Assembly (NCBI GenBank): GCA_965277625.1
Contig: OZ255827.1
Coordinates: forward strand, 620,001-684,000
DNA length: 64,000 nt
DNA from: G965195345 sp965277625
GTDB taxonomy: Bacteria; Pseudomonadota; Gammaproteobacteria; CAKMZV01
Direction: 5' to 3'
Part shown: one piece after another, positions 1-8,776 of the stretch
Numbering within the stretch: the first letter of the stretch is position 1
Layout of the letters: every line of letters begins with the position of its first letter
Translations under genes and position numbers: made by a program
The notes under the pieces: model-generated
Told to the model about the DNA's origin: nothing
Database searches by the model: none
What the model saw: only the letters and a program-made list of their open reading frames with translations

Positions 1-1817
1 CCCAAAAATAAAAATGAACCAGTGGGTCGATTCGGATCTGACAATCCGGCCCGCGCACGGCGAATGGCTTGAGAAACTGCCGTGACAGCATTATCTTGGC
101 CAATGACGTTTTGATGTAAGTGAGACTCCATTTGCAGCAATTTATCCTGTTCAGAGGACATCAATCGTTGTAGCGGAATGCCCGTTGATCGGGCCACAAT
201 TTCGGCAATCTCTTCTTCACCCACATCGTTTCTGAGTAATTTAAACCCGTCTTGTGGTGTGGTTTCTTTGCTGGCATTTTGGATCTTTTTCTCCAAAGCC
301 GGAATGACGCCGTACATCAACTCCGATGCCTTGGCCAAATCATTTGACCGTTGCGCTTTTTCTAATTGCAACCGCGCTTTCTCCAAATCTTCTTTTGCAG
401 TTTTTGCGCCTTCAACCAGTGCTTTTTCTGATTTCCAAATCGCTTCCAAGTCTGCATACTCTTGACTCAATTCTTCAATGCGCTGCTTGATTTCTCCTAA
501 GCGTTTTTTAGAAGCGGCATCGTTCTCTTTAGCCAGAGCTTGCTGTTCTATTTTTAGCTGAATCAATGCGCGCTCTAAGCGATCCATTTCTTCAGGTTTA
601 GAGTCAATTTCGACCCTTAATCGCGCAGCGGCTTCATCGATGAGGTCTATGGCCTTATCGGGCAAAAACCGATCGCTGATGTAACGTTGAGACAAGGTTG
701 TTGCCGCAATGATCGCAGGATCTGTCACTTGGATGCCATGATGCACCTCATAGCGTTCTTTTAGTCCACGCAAGATAGCAATAGTGTCTTCGGTGGAGGG
801 TTCTTGAACCAAAACCCTTTGAAATCGCCTTTCTAATGCGGCATCTTTCTCCATGTATTGGCGGTATTCATCCAGGGTGGTTGCGCCTATACAATGCAAC
901 TCACCTCGGGCCAAAGCCGGTTTTAACATATTGCCAGCATCCATTGAGCCCTCAGTTTTGCCTGCGCCAACCAAAATATGTAACTCATCGACAAACAGAA
1001 TGATATTGCCTGCTTGGTCTTGCACGGCTTTTAGCACCGCTTTGAGTCGCTCTTCAAAATCCCCACGATATTTTGCCCCGGCGAGCAAAGCACCAATATC
1101 GAGCGATAAAACTTTCTTGTTGAGCAAACCATCGGGTACTTCTTGGTTGATGATTCGTTGAGCCAAACCTTCAACAATGGCTGTTTTACCTACCCCAGGC
1201 TCACCAATAAGAACGGGGTTGTTTTTTGTTCGTCTTTGTAGGACTTGGATGGTTCGTCTGATTTCCTCATCTCGACCAATCACAGGGTCTAACTTACCCT
1301 CCATGGCGGCGGCGGTTAAATCGATGGCATATTTTTCTAAGGCGCCTTTTTGATCGGTTTCATCTTGATTATGAGCGGCGCCATCTTGGTGGGTCACTTG
1401 AATGGCTTTGTTGAGGTTGTCAACGCTTGCCCCGCAGTCAGAAAGTAACTGAGCGACTTTGTGGTCTGATTGTGCCATGGCTAAAATAACCCATTCGCTG
1501 GACAAATAACTGTTGCCCGCCTTAGTGCTCAATTTTTCGGCTTGTAAAAGGATTTTATTGAGCGAGGGGCTGATGGGGATATGACTGACTGCTTCGCGAA
1601 CCTTAGGCAATTCGTCCATGGCGCGCGCTAAGGATTTATGCAAACGACCTGATTGAACTTCAGCGAGTCGTAAAAGATTTTTTGCGCTCTCTGAAATTGA
1701 GAGTATCGCATGTAATAAGTGTATGGGTTCTATGGCGCTGTGATCTTTTTGATTTGCCAAAGATTGGGCTTCTATAAAACTTTTCTGTAATGGTGTTGTA
1801 CACTTTTCAATATTCAT
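1..1817 (-). CDS. clpB: ATP-dependent chaperone ClpB, N-terminal part (cut by window edge)
   Basis: Disaggregase of the Hsp100 AAA+ family that works with DnaK to rescue aggregated cytoplasmic proteins. About 605 codons lie in the window. The Clp N-domain covers residues 1-145. The first ATPase domain has Walker A GEPGVGKT near residue 205 and Walker B ILFVDELH near 271. The coiled-coil middle domain (about 405-525) marks ClpB rather than ClpA. The frame is open to base 1, where the sequence reads RPTGSFLFLG just before the second Walker A, so the C-terminal third is outside the window. The ATG at 1817 gives the normal N-domain start. An AAGGAGT ribosome-binding site lies 13 bases upstream, a long spacing. 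A sigma-32-like promoter lies further upstream. Confidence 0.95.
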   Translation of the reverse strand, partial: MNIEKCTTPLQKSFIEAQSLANQKDHSAIEPIHLLHAILSISESAKNLLRLAEVQSGRLHKSLARAMDELPKVREAVSHIPISPSLNKILLQAEKLSTKAGNSYLSSEWVILAMAQSDHKVAQLLSDCGASVDNLNKAIQVTHQDGAAHNQDETDQKGALEKYAIDLTAAAMEGKLDPVIGRDEEIRRTIQVLQRRTKNNPVLIGEPGVGKTAIVEGLAQRIINQEVPDGLLNKKVLSLDIGALLAGAKYRGDFEERLKAVLKAVQDQAGNIILFVDELHILVGAGKTEGSMDAGNMLKPALARGELHCIGATTLDEYRQYMEKDAALERRFQRVLVQEPSTEDTIAILRGLKERYEVHHGIQVTDPAIIAATTLSQRYISDRFLPDKAIDLIDEAAARLRVEIDSKPEEMDRLERALIQLKIEQQALAKENDAASKKRLGEIKQRIEELSQEYADLEAIWKSEKALVEGAKTAKEDLEKARLQLEKAQRSNDLAKASELMYGVIPALEKKIQNASKETTPQDGFKLLRNDVGEEEIAEIVARSTGIPLQRLMSSEQDKLLQMESHLHQNVIGQDNAVTAVSQAIRRARAGLSDPNRPTGSFLFL

Positions 1818-1857
1818 AATAGGGAATTAGACTCCTTAATTTCATTTAACTTATATG

Positions 1858-1887
1858 TAATGTGGTTGTACTTAGCGTTTTTTCAAG
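1858..1887 (-). promoter_or_regulatory. Sigma-32-type heat-shock promoter of clpB
   Basis: On the minus strand, CTTGAAA (1881-1887) is followed after 15 bases by CCACATTA (1858-1865). The gammaproteobacterial RpoH consensus is CTTGAAA, 11-16 bases, CCCCATNT. The -35 box is a perfect match and the -10 box is close. The location 41-70 bases before the clpB ATG fits. The assignment comes from motif and gene context only. Confidence 0.75.
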
Positions 1888-2142
1888 TGATGATCCGTGC
1901 GATTATCTGGTGAATGTCTGAACTTTGGTTTGTAGAGCGCATCCCGTCATTTATTAGCCTTATGGTGGTTGAGGCTTTGATGCAAAGTCGAGTCATGAAT
2001 ACAGCAAGCCCAAACTTATTGAATGACAGCAGCTGTTATTGAAGGGAAGTTTTTAGTCATTAAAAACACGGCTATGACTTGAAAATTATCCAATAAGGGA
2101 GTAACATAGAAGCATATAAACGAGCTATTAAGGGAAAATACA
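1888..2142. other. Intergenic region between clpB and the 2143 gene
   Basis: The divergent gap between clpB and the next gene is 325 bases long in total. Besides the clpB promoter it holds one candidate promoter for the plus-strand gene: TTGAAA (2079-2084), a 17-base spacer, then TAACAT (2102-2107). I see no RNA gene or open frame in the rest. Confidence 0.5.
2079..2107 (+). promoter_or_regulatory. Candidate sigma-70 promoter for the gene at 2143
   Basis: TTGAAA at 2079-2084 and TAACAT at 2102-2107 are separated by 17 bases. This predicts a start near 2114 and a leader of about 30 bases that includes an AAGGG ribosome-binding site. The -10 matches 4 of 6 consensus positions, so this is a moderate prediction. 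Confidence 0.45.
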
Positions 2143-2565
2143 ATGTTAAAGCATGATGACGCACACTTTACAGTCTATCCAACCAATCGAGTGGTGGCTT
2201 TTCTAGACCAACGTGATAAAGCCGATGCTGCCGTTGAAAGCCTTAGAAAAAATGGCTATGATGACAATGAAATTGATGAATCTTTCGGCGAAGAAGGATT
2301 GCATTTTATTGATCCAGATGGGGAACATCATGGACTTTGGGCAAAATTTGTCCGCGGTTGGCAAAATCTGGCGCAAGGCGAGGAAAAGGCATTTTTCGAT
2401 TTGGTGAAAGATGAACTTACCCAAGGTCACGTATTGGTCAGCGTGCCCGTAGAAACCGAAGATCAACGTTACCAAGCAGGGCAGTTGTTAAAAGACTGTG
2501 GCGCGCATGACATTCGTTATTATGGTCGTCTGGTCATCGAAGATTTAGAACCAAATTTAGAATAA
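2143..2565 (+). CDS. Small hypothetical soluble protein (140 aa)
   Basis: I do not recognise a characterised family. The protein is acidic and soluble, with no signal peptide or membrane segment. The start RVVAFLDQRDKADAAVESL followed by NGYDD resembles the fold of general-stress-type proteins of about 140-170 residues, in which a beta-alpha unit with an ADAAV-like helix opens the chain. A second such unit may follow (VLVSVPVETEDQRYQAGQLL then CGAHDIRYYGR), giving a two-fold ferredoxin-like arrangement. AAGGG precedes the ATG at a good distance. It is transcribed divergently from heat-shock clpB, so a stress role is possible but unproven. Confidence 0.7.
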   Translation: MLKHDDAHFTVYPTNRVVAFLDQRDKADAAVESLRKNGYDDNEIDESFGEEGLHFIDPDGEHHGLWAKFVRGWQNLAQGEEKAFFDLVKDELTQGHVLVSVPVETEDQRYQAGQLLKDCGAHDIRYYGRLVIEDLEPNLE

Positions 2566-2591
2566 TAGCCAAAGAATCAACTTTCTGATTC

Positions 2592-3497
2592 ATGAAGCCA
2601 ACCTCCAACCACTTACAGTGGGGATTGCTTGTTGTTGCCCCACTGTGTTGGAGCGGAAATTTTGTCTTAGGGCGTTTGTTCTCTGGCGACATCGACCCCT
2701 ATTCCTTGGTAGTCATTCGCTGGGGTGGTGCAACCTTGCTGTTTGCGCCTTTTTTCTTGACCGCACTCTATAAAAAACGCCATGTTTTGTACGAACATTG
2801 GAAAATGCTGTTGTGGCTGTCCTTCCTCGGTGTCAGCACCTACAATACATTGGTTTATATAGGCTTAAAAAGCACTTTGGCCTCTAATGCAGGCATATTA
2901 AACAGCACCATTCCAATTTTCACTTTGCTCTTAAGTGCGCTGGTACTTTCTGAAAAAATCAACAAAATGCAATTGTTTGGCATTGCGCTCTCCATCACCG
3001 GCGTGCTGGCGTTAATTTCAAAGCTTCAGCTGAGCGTCCTCTATAATTTCCGAATTAACGAGGGCGATTACTTTATTTTGATTGCCGCAGTTACCTGGGC
3101 CACCTATTCATTTTGTTTGCGCTATAGACCGGCTGCGTTGAGCGCATCCGAATTTTTCAGCGCCACGCTTTTGATGGGCACATTTTTCCTATTGATTCTT
3201 TGGGTATTCATGGATGTGGAATTTCCGCCCGTTCAAAATGCGTTATTAGGGTTTTATGGATACGTCATTTTGATCCCGTCTATTTTGGCATTCTTATCCT
3301 ACAACCACTGCATTCAGGTATTTGGCGCCAACTTTACCAGCCAGAGCATTCATCTTATGCCCTTGTTTATTGCCATACTGAGCATCATTTTTTTGAACGA
3401 ACAATTGGGCATGCATCATTTGATCGGCGCCATGCTCATTCTCAGTGGCATTGCCATCAGTCAATTTAAAAAAACACGTCCGAGTGGTTCAAAATGA
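2592..3497 (+). CDS. EamA/DMT-family transporter
   Basis: Inner-membrane protein of the drug/metabolite transporter superfamily, 301 residues, the usual size. The chain reads as about ten hydrophobic helices in two EamA halves (roughly residues 8-143 and 155-290). Each half ends with a typical GIALSITGVLAL or GAMLILSGIAIS helix. The substrate cannot be read from sequence; relatives export amino acids, nucleobases or metabolites. No clear ribosome-binding site precedes the ATG, 26 bases after the upstream stop. The stop overlaps the cmoA start (ATGA), so the two are translationally coupled. Confidence 0.85.
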   Translation: MKPTSNHLQWGLLVVAPLCWSGNFVLGRLFSGDIDPYSLVVIRWGGATLLFAPFFLTALYKKRHVLYEHWKMLLWLSFLGVSTYNTLVYIGLKSTLASNAGILNSTIPIFTLLLSALVLSEKINKMQLFGIALSITGVLALISKLQLSVLYNFRINEGDYFILIAAVTWATYSFCLRYRPAALSASEFFSATLLMGTFFLLILWVFMDVEFPPVQNALLGFYGYVILIPSILAFLSYNHCIQVFGANFTSQSIHLMPLFIAILSIIFLNEQLGMHHLIGAMLILSGIAISQFKKTRPSGSK

Positions 3498-4216
3498 AAG
3501 ATACCCTTTACCGCAAGCCCTTGGCCAACCATGATTTTCAATTTGATGAAAAAGTGGCGGTGGTTTTTGAAGACATGGCTAACCGTTCAATTCCAGGTTA
3601 TGGCGAAATATGTCAAGGCATCACCAGCATGGTACAAAACCATGCGCTGGATAAAGATTCATTGACGGTCTATGACTTAGGTTGCGCCACAGGCAGTTTG
3701 AGCTTGAGTCTGCTGACAGCCATCAAAAAACCCATCAAACTGATGGCCGTCGATTGCTCATCGGCAATGCTCAACCGTGCCAAAGCGCGCATTGAAAGTT
3801 TTAAGCAACAGCATGATATTCATTTTGTTGAGCAGTCCATAGAATCGTTAGAGATTAAAAAAGCTGATGTGGTGATTTTGAACTTCACTTTGCAATTCTT
3901 ATCGCCGCAAAAAAGGGACGATGTGGTCCGTGCAATTTATGAGGCCCTCAATGACCAAGGTTTGCTCATTTTGTCTGAAAAAACCCATGTTGTTGATGCT
4001 GAGCAGCAGGCGCAACTACAAAAATTGCATTTAGATTTCAAACGTCATATGGGTTACAGTGAGTTAGAAATAAGCCAAAAGCGTCAGTCCTTAGAAAACA
4101 TCATGCAAACTGAGACGCTTAAGATGCATATAGAACGCTTACAAAAAGCCCAATTTAATCACCCCGTTTGTTGGTATTACAATCGATCATTTGCCTCATT
4201 TGTGGCTTATAAATAA
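3494..4216 (+). CDS. cmoA: Carboxy-S-adenosyl-L-methionine synthase CmoA
   Basis: Makes carboxy-SAM from SAM and prephenate. CmoB uses it to build the wobble base cmo5U34 in tRNA. The 240-residue chain matches the family in length and landmarks: FDEKVAVVFEDMANRSIPGY near residues 17-36 and the SAM-binding motif VYDLGCATG near 59-67. A VDCSSAMLNRA segment follows, and the middle has ILNFTLQFL. CmoB usually sits next to CmoA in enterobacteria but is not in this window. The gene overlaps the upstream transporter by four bases. Confidence 0.93.
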   Translation: MKDTLYRKPLANHDFQFDEKVAVVFEDMANRSIPGYGEICQGITSMVQNHALDKDSLTVYDLGCATGSLSLSLLTAIKKPIKLMAVDCSSAMLNRAKARIESFKQQHDIHFVEQSIESLEIKKADVVILNFTLQFLSPQKRDDVVRAIYEALNDQGLLILSEKTHVVDAEQQAQLQKLHLDFKRHMGYSELEISQKRQSLENIMQTETLKMHIERLQKAQFNHPVCWYYNRSFASFVAYK

Positions 4217-4309
4217 ATACACCCACCCACTTTTATGGGGCAAGTTCAAAACAAATACCGAACAGAGGCGCTACACAGAGCAATAGATGCTTTTTAGTAC
4301 ATAAATGGG

Positions 4310-4315
4310 TACAAT
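4310..4315 (+). promoter_or_regulatory. -10 element of the SRP RNA gene
   Basis: TACAAT lies six to seven bases before the predicted 5-prime end of the SRP RNA. A matching -35 is weak (TGCTTT at 4288-4293, 16-base spacing). Confidence 0.5.
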
Positions 4316-4318
4316 GGC

Positions 4319-4426
4319 GGTGGGGTGTTGACCCTTTACGGCTGAGCGTTGTAAAACCCGCCAGGTTCGAAAGAAAGCAACGGTAGCAGCTGCTGATGTG
4401 CGTTGAAGACTCGTTGACATCCCACC
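4319..4426 (+). ncRNA. ffs: Signal recognition particle RNA (4.5S type)
   Basis: RNA core of the bacterial signal recognition particle, which binds Ffh and FtsY for co-translational membrane targeting. The conserved domain IV is visible around 4357-4387: GCCAGG, a TTCGAAAGAA hairpin with a GAAA tetraloop, then AGCAACGGTAGCA, the usual asymmetric-loop signature. The ends form the closing helix: GGTGGG at 4319-4324 pairs with CCCACC at 4421-4426, and pairing continues inward (GTGT with ACAT). The length of about 108 bases suits the small gammaproteobacterial form. The ends are estimated from the helix. Confidence 0.9.
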
Positions 4427-4491
4427 TTTAATCAAACACGCATCTGGTCATTGAGGACAACTGTCCGCATGATGACTTTCATAATGGCTGA

Positions 4492-5100
4492 ATGCTCGCA
4501 TTTTGTGTTCACTGTCATCAACCCTGCTGGAACAAAGATTTGTGTACCTCATGTGCGCAAAATTTACCGTGGATCGATCACCTGCATATTCCACCGCCAA
4601 AATATGTGGACGAAGTACATAGTTTATTTTTTTTCGATCCACCCGTTCAACAATGGATTCATCAATACAAGTACGGTGGAAAATTATTTTATGCCAAGTT
4701 GTTCAGTCAGCTGATGCAGACCCAACTGGTGCCACATTTCTTGGTTGAAACATTGATGGCCGTTCCAATACACAGCAGTAAGTTGCAGGAACGTGGTTAT
4801 AACCAATCATATGAAATTAGCCGTCTCTTATCGAAATCCTTGGATCTTGCAGATCATTCTCACGGCTTGATTCGAACGAAAAAGACCCTTAGTCAGACAG
4901 GCTTAAAAGCAAAAAAACGACGATCTAACGTTCGAAATGCCTTTGCATGCTTGACTAATGCGCAAGTTGAGCAAGGCGTTCTATTGATTGATGATGTGAT
5001 CACCACGGGTTCTACCGTCAGTGCCATTGCTCAAACCATACGCAAAGAACACCCTCGAAGTTTCATTCAAGTTTGGACCATCGCTTCTATGTTGCGATAA
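4492..5100 (+). CDS. comF: ComF family protein (amidophosphoribosyltransferase-like)
   Basis: ComF/GntX-type cytoplasmic protein linked to DNA uptake and DNA metabolism; the exact biochemistry is unsettled. The 202-residue chain has an N-terminal zinc ribbon (Cys5, Cys8, Cys18, Cys21). A type-I phosphoribosyltransferase domain ends with the PRPP loop VLLIDDVITTGST near residues 163-175. The mid-chain RGYNQSYEISRLLSK is the standard ComF signature. It starts 65 bases after the SRP RNA and may be read from the same promoter. I see no other competence gene nearby. Confidence 0.92.
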   Translation: MLAFCVHCHQPCWNKDLCTSCAQNLPWIDHLHIPPPKYVDEVHSLFFFDPPVQQWIHQYKYGGKLFYAKLFSQLMQTQLVPHFLVETLMAVPIHSSKLQERGYNQSYEISRLLSKSLDLADHSHGLIRTKKTLSQTGLKAKKRRSNVRNAFACLTNAQVEQGVLLIDDVITTGSTVSAIAQTIRKEHPRSFIQVWTIASMLR

Positions 5101-5155
5101 ATCAATGAATGTTTGATCACTGGGTAGGACTGAACGAAATGATTGCCCGACATCC

Positions 5156-5185
5156 TTCGCAAGCAAGCATGGAACGTCATATAAT
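5156..5185 (+). promoter_or_regulatory. Candidate promoter abutting the PDZ-repeat gene
   Basis: A perfect TATAAT (5180-5185) lies 6 bases before the ATG at 5192. TTCGCA (5156-5161) is a 4-of-6 -35 match at 18-base spacing. Transcription would start at about 5192, on the start codon itself. Either the message is leaderless or the true start is further in, for example the ATG codons at 5240 or 5246. Confidence 0.45.
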
Positions 5186-5191
5186 TGAACC

Positions 5192-7690
5192 ATGATTCGA
5201 CCCAGTGTTTTTATTGTTGCTGCCTTAGGTATTGGCTGTATGGCCATGTCTGATCAAACTTCAAAAATAAAGACGGTGCCTGAACTTGTCCAGCAGATGG
5301 ATACCCCTCTTACAGATAAAGAATTAATGAGCGAGGAAAAGGCGTTTTTGGGCGTTGGGCTAAGGGTTATAGACGTCGATAAGATTTCAGATGGCACCAT
5401 TAAAAAAGGCTACAAGGTCACGATTGTATTGCCCAATTCAGCCGCGCACCGCGCTGGGATGTTGCGTGATGACATCATTCTAAAGTACGACGACAAAGTT
5501 TTGGACGATGTGGCAGAGAAGAAACAGTCGTCGGCATTGCGTGAATACCTTTTTGAATTTAAGAAAGTGGGTGCAAAGATCACCTTGGATGTGGTGCGAT
5601 TAAGTCGCTTTTTGGTCGATGAAGCCGGACAGAAACAACCTTTTATAGAGTCAGAAATCACCGAAAAATTTGAACATAAGGGCGTTGATGAGCAAGTTAA
5701 GATCACTTTGGAAAAACAGAAAAAACGCCAGAAAATTGTGGCAACACTGGGACTGAAAGTTCAAGGAAAAGTCACCGATTTGCCCAAACCCGAACAATTA
5801 ATGCCCCAAGACAAAACTCTGAAGGCTAAGTACGGTGAGCAAGCCCTGACCCTAATTCATGCAACTGGCTTGACCGATGAGTGGAATGATTTGCGCTACC
5901 GCTATGCCAAGGATGAACTTTGGCAAGGGCAAGCCGATGGCTTATGCCGCAAAGATGCTTTTCAGTACATGCGCTTAAAACCCCACAAATCGCTGGCAGC
6001 CAATCATTATTTGGCAGATCAACTATTACAATCTCAAGACGCTTTTCCACTCATGGATCGCTGGATGTTGGACAGCGCTTCACCTCAAACCCTAATCACT
6101 TGGCAAGCTGAGAATTTATCTGAATTGATGGATCAACTGATCGAACACATCAATCGCATTGGCAAATTACGAGATCAGGCTTTTGCGGCGCTCGATAAAG
6201 ACCAACAACATCAATTAGCCGACTTATCAAAAAAAGTGGCTGATCGTTTTTCTCAAAGCTTTTACATCAATCTCGGCAAGGGCGACGAATTGGCCCTTCA
6301 TCGGCAAAACCAAAACTTTTTTGAGTTGATTCAGCAGGTTGATTTAAGCAAAATGTTGACTGCTGGGAAGATGATTAAACAACTCAATGACAAGAAACTG
6401 ATGGCATTAATTGAGGCGCTCATTGAAAAAGAACGCCCTGACCCGCCATTATTCTATGAAACCGTCATGATGAAAGACAGCAGCTATGGCAAAGTCATCA
6501 TTGGTGGCAAAGGTGATAACACCTATAGAGAACGCGTCGCGCTGTTGATTGATGTAGGCGGCAATGACTGGTATTTTGGTGTGAATCATGCTGACCCACA
6601 AAACAAAGTGTCGGTCGTTATCGACCAAGCGGGCGATGATAAGTATTATGCAACCTCCGATTTTGCGCAAGGGGGCGCATTAATGGCGGTTAGTGGCTTG
6701 TTTGATTGGGCAGGTAATGACATTTATTTGAGCAAAAATTTTGCCCAAGGCATGGCCTGGATTGGCGTGGGCCTGCTACAGGATGATGCAGGGGATGACC
6801 GCTACAACGTACATCAATATGGGCAGGGCAGTGCATTTTTTGGATTGGCGCAATTGGTCGATGATGCAGGGGATGATCGCTATAGCGGCTCGCTTTATGT
6901 GCAAGGCGTCGGCGGAACCTGTGGTATGGGCCTCATACTAGATGGAAGCGGTGATGATGAGTATATCTCGGGTACGCATAAACCATCATCCTACGGCACC
7001 CAAGGCATTTTTCAAGGCGCTTCGCAAGCGGTGGGTATTGGATTTAGAGGCTATGCCAGAGGCGGTATTGGCGTATTGTTGGATCAAGCGGGCCATGATC
7101 AATATCAGACAGGGAATTTTAGCTTAGGGACTGGCTATTTCTTCGGATTAGGGCTGTTGTATGAAGGCTCTGGTGATGACATTTATTTGGCCTCGCGCTA
7201 TGGTGTGGGTGCTTCGGCCCATTCAGCCATTGGAGCATTTATAGAGATGCAAGGCAATGATCAATATTATGCCAATAATGTGGCCATTGTCGCGGCCGCT
7301 TGGGACATTAGTTTGAGCTTATTTGCTGATTATGCAGGCAATGATCGCTATTTTCGAAGCCACCATAATTTTAATGGAGGCATCGCCTCGCATAATGGAT
7401 TTGCTTTAATGGTTGATGATCAAGGGGATGATATTTATACTTTGAGCACACCCTCCGTGAGCAATGATTATCACGGCGGATGGAGTTTTGCTTTTAGATT
7501 TGATCAAGCCGGTCAAGATGAGTATCAATTAATGGGTCAAAATAATGATTTATCTTCTAAGTCTTATTTTGGTTTTACTTTGGATTGGGAGGCAACAGCA
7601 CAAGATTTTCATCAGCAATTGCACCATAAATTTTCGGATGATCTAAAGCGTTCAATTGAAGCCCTTGAGGCGACCGAAGACACACCATGA
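5192..7690 (+). CDS. PDZ-domain protein with 12 GDD-Y repeats (putative exported beta-solenoid)
   Basis: I recognise the parts but not a named family. Residues 1-16 form a hydrophobic start ending in LGIGC, close to but not a canonical lipobox. Residues about 52-150 resemble a PDZ domain (LGVGLRVI, then VLPNSAAHRAGMLRDDIILKYDDK). A helical middle (about 215-430) follows. Residues about 450-785 carry twelve repeats of the pattern D-x-A/G-G-D/N-D-x-Y, for example IDQAGDDKY, FDWAGNDIY, LDGSGDDEY and FDQAGQDEY. They are spaced about 25-40 residues apart, with Gln-Gly and glycine-rich strands between. The Asp-rich turns resemble calcium-binding RTX-type turns, so a calcium-bound beta-solenoid is my inference. 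The 3-prime end overlaps trmL (ATGA). Function is unknown. Confidence 0.75.
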   Translation: MIRPSVFIVAALGIGCMAMSDQTSKIKTVPELVQQMDTPLTDKELMSEEKAFLGVGLRVIDVDKISDGTIKKGYKVTIVLPNSAAHRAGMLRDDIILKYDDKVLDDVAEKKQSSALREYLFEFKKVGAKITLDVVRLSRFLVDEAGQKQPFIESEITEKFEHKGVDEQVKITLEKQKKRQKIVATLGLKVQGKVTDLPKPEQLMPQDKTLKAKYGEQALTLIHATGLTDEWNDLRYRYAKDELWQGQADGLCRKDAFQYMRLKPHKSLAANHYLADQLLQSQDAFPLMDRWMLDSASPQTLITWQAENLSELMDQLIEHINRIGKLRDQAFAALDKDQQHQLADLSKKVADRFSQSFYINLGKGDELALHRQNQNFFELIQQVDLSKMLTAGKMIKQLNDKKLMALIEALIEKERPDPPLFYETVMMKDSSYGKVIIGGKGDNTYRERVALLIDVGGNDWYFGVNHADPQNKVSVVIDQAGDDKYYATSDFAQGGALMAVSGLFDWAGNDIYLSKNFAQGMAWIGVGLLQDDAGDDRYNVHQYGQGSAFFGLAQLVDDAGDDRYSGSLYVQGVGGTCGMGLILDGSGDDEYISGTHKPSSYGTQGIFQGASQAVGIGFRGYARGGIGVLLDQAGHDQYQTGNFSLGTGYFFGLGLLYEGSGDDIYLASRYGVGASAHSAIGAFIEMQGNDQYYANNVAIVAAAWDISLSLFADYAGNDRYFRSHHNFNGGIASHNGFALMVDDQGDDIYTLSTPSVSNDYHGGWSFAFRFDQAGQDEYQLMGQNNDLSSKSYFGFTLDWEATAQDFHQQLHHKFSDDLKRSIEALEATEDTP

Positions 7691-8151
7691 TTCACATCGT
7701 CTTGTATGAACCCGAGATCCCATCGAATACTGGCGCCATCATCCGATTGGCAGCAAATACAGGGTCTCAATTACATTTAATCAAACCTTATGGTTTTAGT
7801 TTAGAAGATAAAAAATTGCGCCGAGCTGGTTTGGATTATCGCGAATACATGACTTTAATAGAGCATGATTCGTTAGCAGATTGCTTACTGACTTTAGCAG
7901 ACCTACCCGTCTATGCTCTGACCACAAAAACCGACCAATTGATTCAAACCATGCGCTTTGAAAAAAACTGTGTTGTGTTATTTGGTTCGGAAACCAAAGG
8001 TTTGGGGGCTGAAAATTTAGCCAACATTGACGCAAACCGACATTGCCGACTGCCCATGGTGGCGAATAGCCGCAGTTTGAATTTGGCCAATGCTGTCAGT
8101 GTGGTGGTTTACGAAGCATGGCGCCAGCAAGCTTTCATCGGAGGCGAATGA
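7687..8151 (+). CDS. trmL: tRNA (cytidine/uridine-34 2-prime-O)-methyltransferase TrmL
   Basis: SPOUT methyltransferase that methylates the wobble ribose of tRNA-Leu species. The 154-residue length is typical. Family signatures are all present: N-terminal LYEPEIPSNTGAIIRLAANT, central LFGSETKGL, and C-terminal knot motif RSLNLANAVSVVVYEAWRQ. The ATG overlaps the stop of the upstream PDZ-repeat gene by four bases, so the two are coupled although no functional link is apparent. Confidence 0.95.
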   Translation: MIHIVLYEPEIPSNTGAIIRLAANTGSQLHLIKPYGFSLEDKKLRRAGLDYREYMTLIEHDSLADCLLTLADLPVYALTTKTDQLIQTMRFEKNCVVLFGSETKGLGAENLANIDANRHCRLPMVANSRSLNLANAVSVVVYEAWRQQAFIGGE

Positions 8152-8188
8152 ATGAGCAGTCAAAACTTATATTTTCAGCCAAATTGAA

Positions 8189-8737
8189 ATGCCCGTTCAA
8201 CCAAGTTTTAATAGCGCAAGGTTGCTGTTGCGGCCACTGACAAAGCAAGATGCACTAGTCATTCAACAGCTGGCCAATGATCAACGCATCGCCAGTGTGA
8301 CCGCATCCATTCCTTATCCCTATCCACAAGGATTGGCCAGCCAATGGATTGCGCAAACTCAGCAAGGTTGGCTTGAGCAAAGCGAGGTGTCTTTCGGCAT
8401 TGTGCTTCAATCTTGCAATAGGCTGATAGGCACTTTTTCATTGTTAAACATTCGATCAGATGAGGCTGAAATAGCTTATTGGCTCGGCGTTGATTACTGG
8501 GGCAAAGGCTACGCCACAGAAGCCTGTCAAACCATGGTTGACTACGCTTTTGAGGGTTTAAACTTCAGGAGAATCAAGGCGCGGGTATTGGTGCGCAATA
8601 GTGCTTCGAGCAAGATGTTGACTCGCTTGGGTTTTCGCGTCGCTGGAGAAGGACGTTCGGTCTGCGGCTATAAACAGTTATGCGAACCCATTATTATTTA
8701 CGAACAACTCAATACAAAGCCAAGGCCAATCGAGTAG
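8189..8737 (+). CDS. GNAT family N-acetyltransferase (RimJ/RimL type)
   Basis: Acetyl-CoA-dependent N-acetyltransferase of 182 residues. The opening SARLLLRPLTKQDA, the central EIAYWLGVDYWGKGYATEA (acetyl-CoA loop, Gly-Lys-Gly-Tyr-Ala) and the terminal NSASSKMLTRLGFRV are standard for the RimJ/RimL branch, which acetylates protein N-termini or small molecules. The substrate cannot be predicted. It starts 37 bases after trmL; an 11-codon mini frame fills that gap. Confidence 0.88.
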   Translation: MPVQPSFNSARLLLRPLTKQDALVIQQLANDQRIASVTASIPYPYPQGLASQWIAQTQQGWLEQSEVSFGIVLQSCNRLIGTFSLLNIRSDEAEIAYWLGVDYWGKGYATEACQTMVDYAFEGLNFRRIKARVLVRNSASSKMLTRLGFRVAGEGRSVCGYKQLCEPIIIYEQLNTKPRPIE

Positions 8738-8776
8738 CAGAAATGCTTGAGGGGATTGATTTTAGTGTCAGTTCAA

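Noticed and set aside
5192..7690. RTX toxin assignment for the GDD-Y repeat protein
   Set aside because: The repeats are 25-40 residues apart, not tandem nonapeptides, no type-I secretion genes are near, and a PDZ domain leads the chain.
8152..8187. An 11-codon frame (M-S-S-Q-N-L-Y-F-Q-P-N) filling the gap between trmL and the GNAT gene
   Set aside because: No ribosome-binding site of its own and no sign of conservation can be seen. The likeness of QNLYFQ to a viral protease site is coincidence. It may help translational coupling but is not called as a gene.
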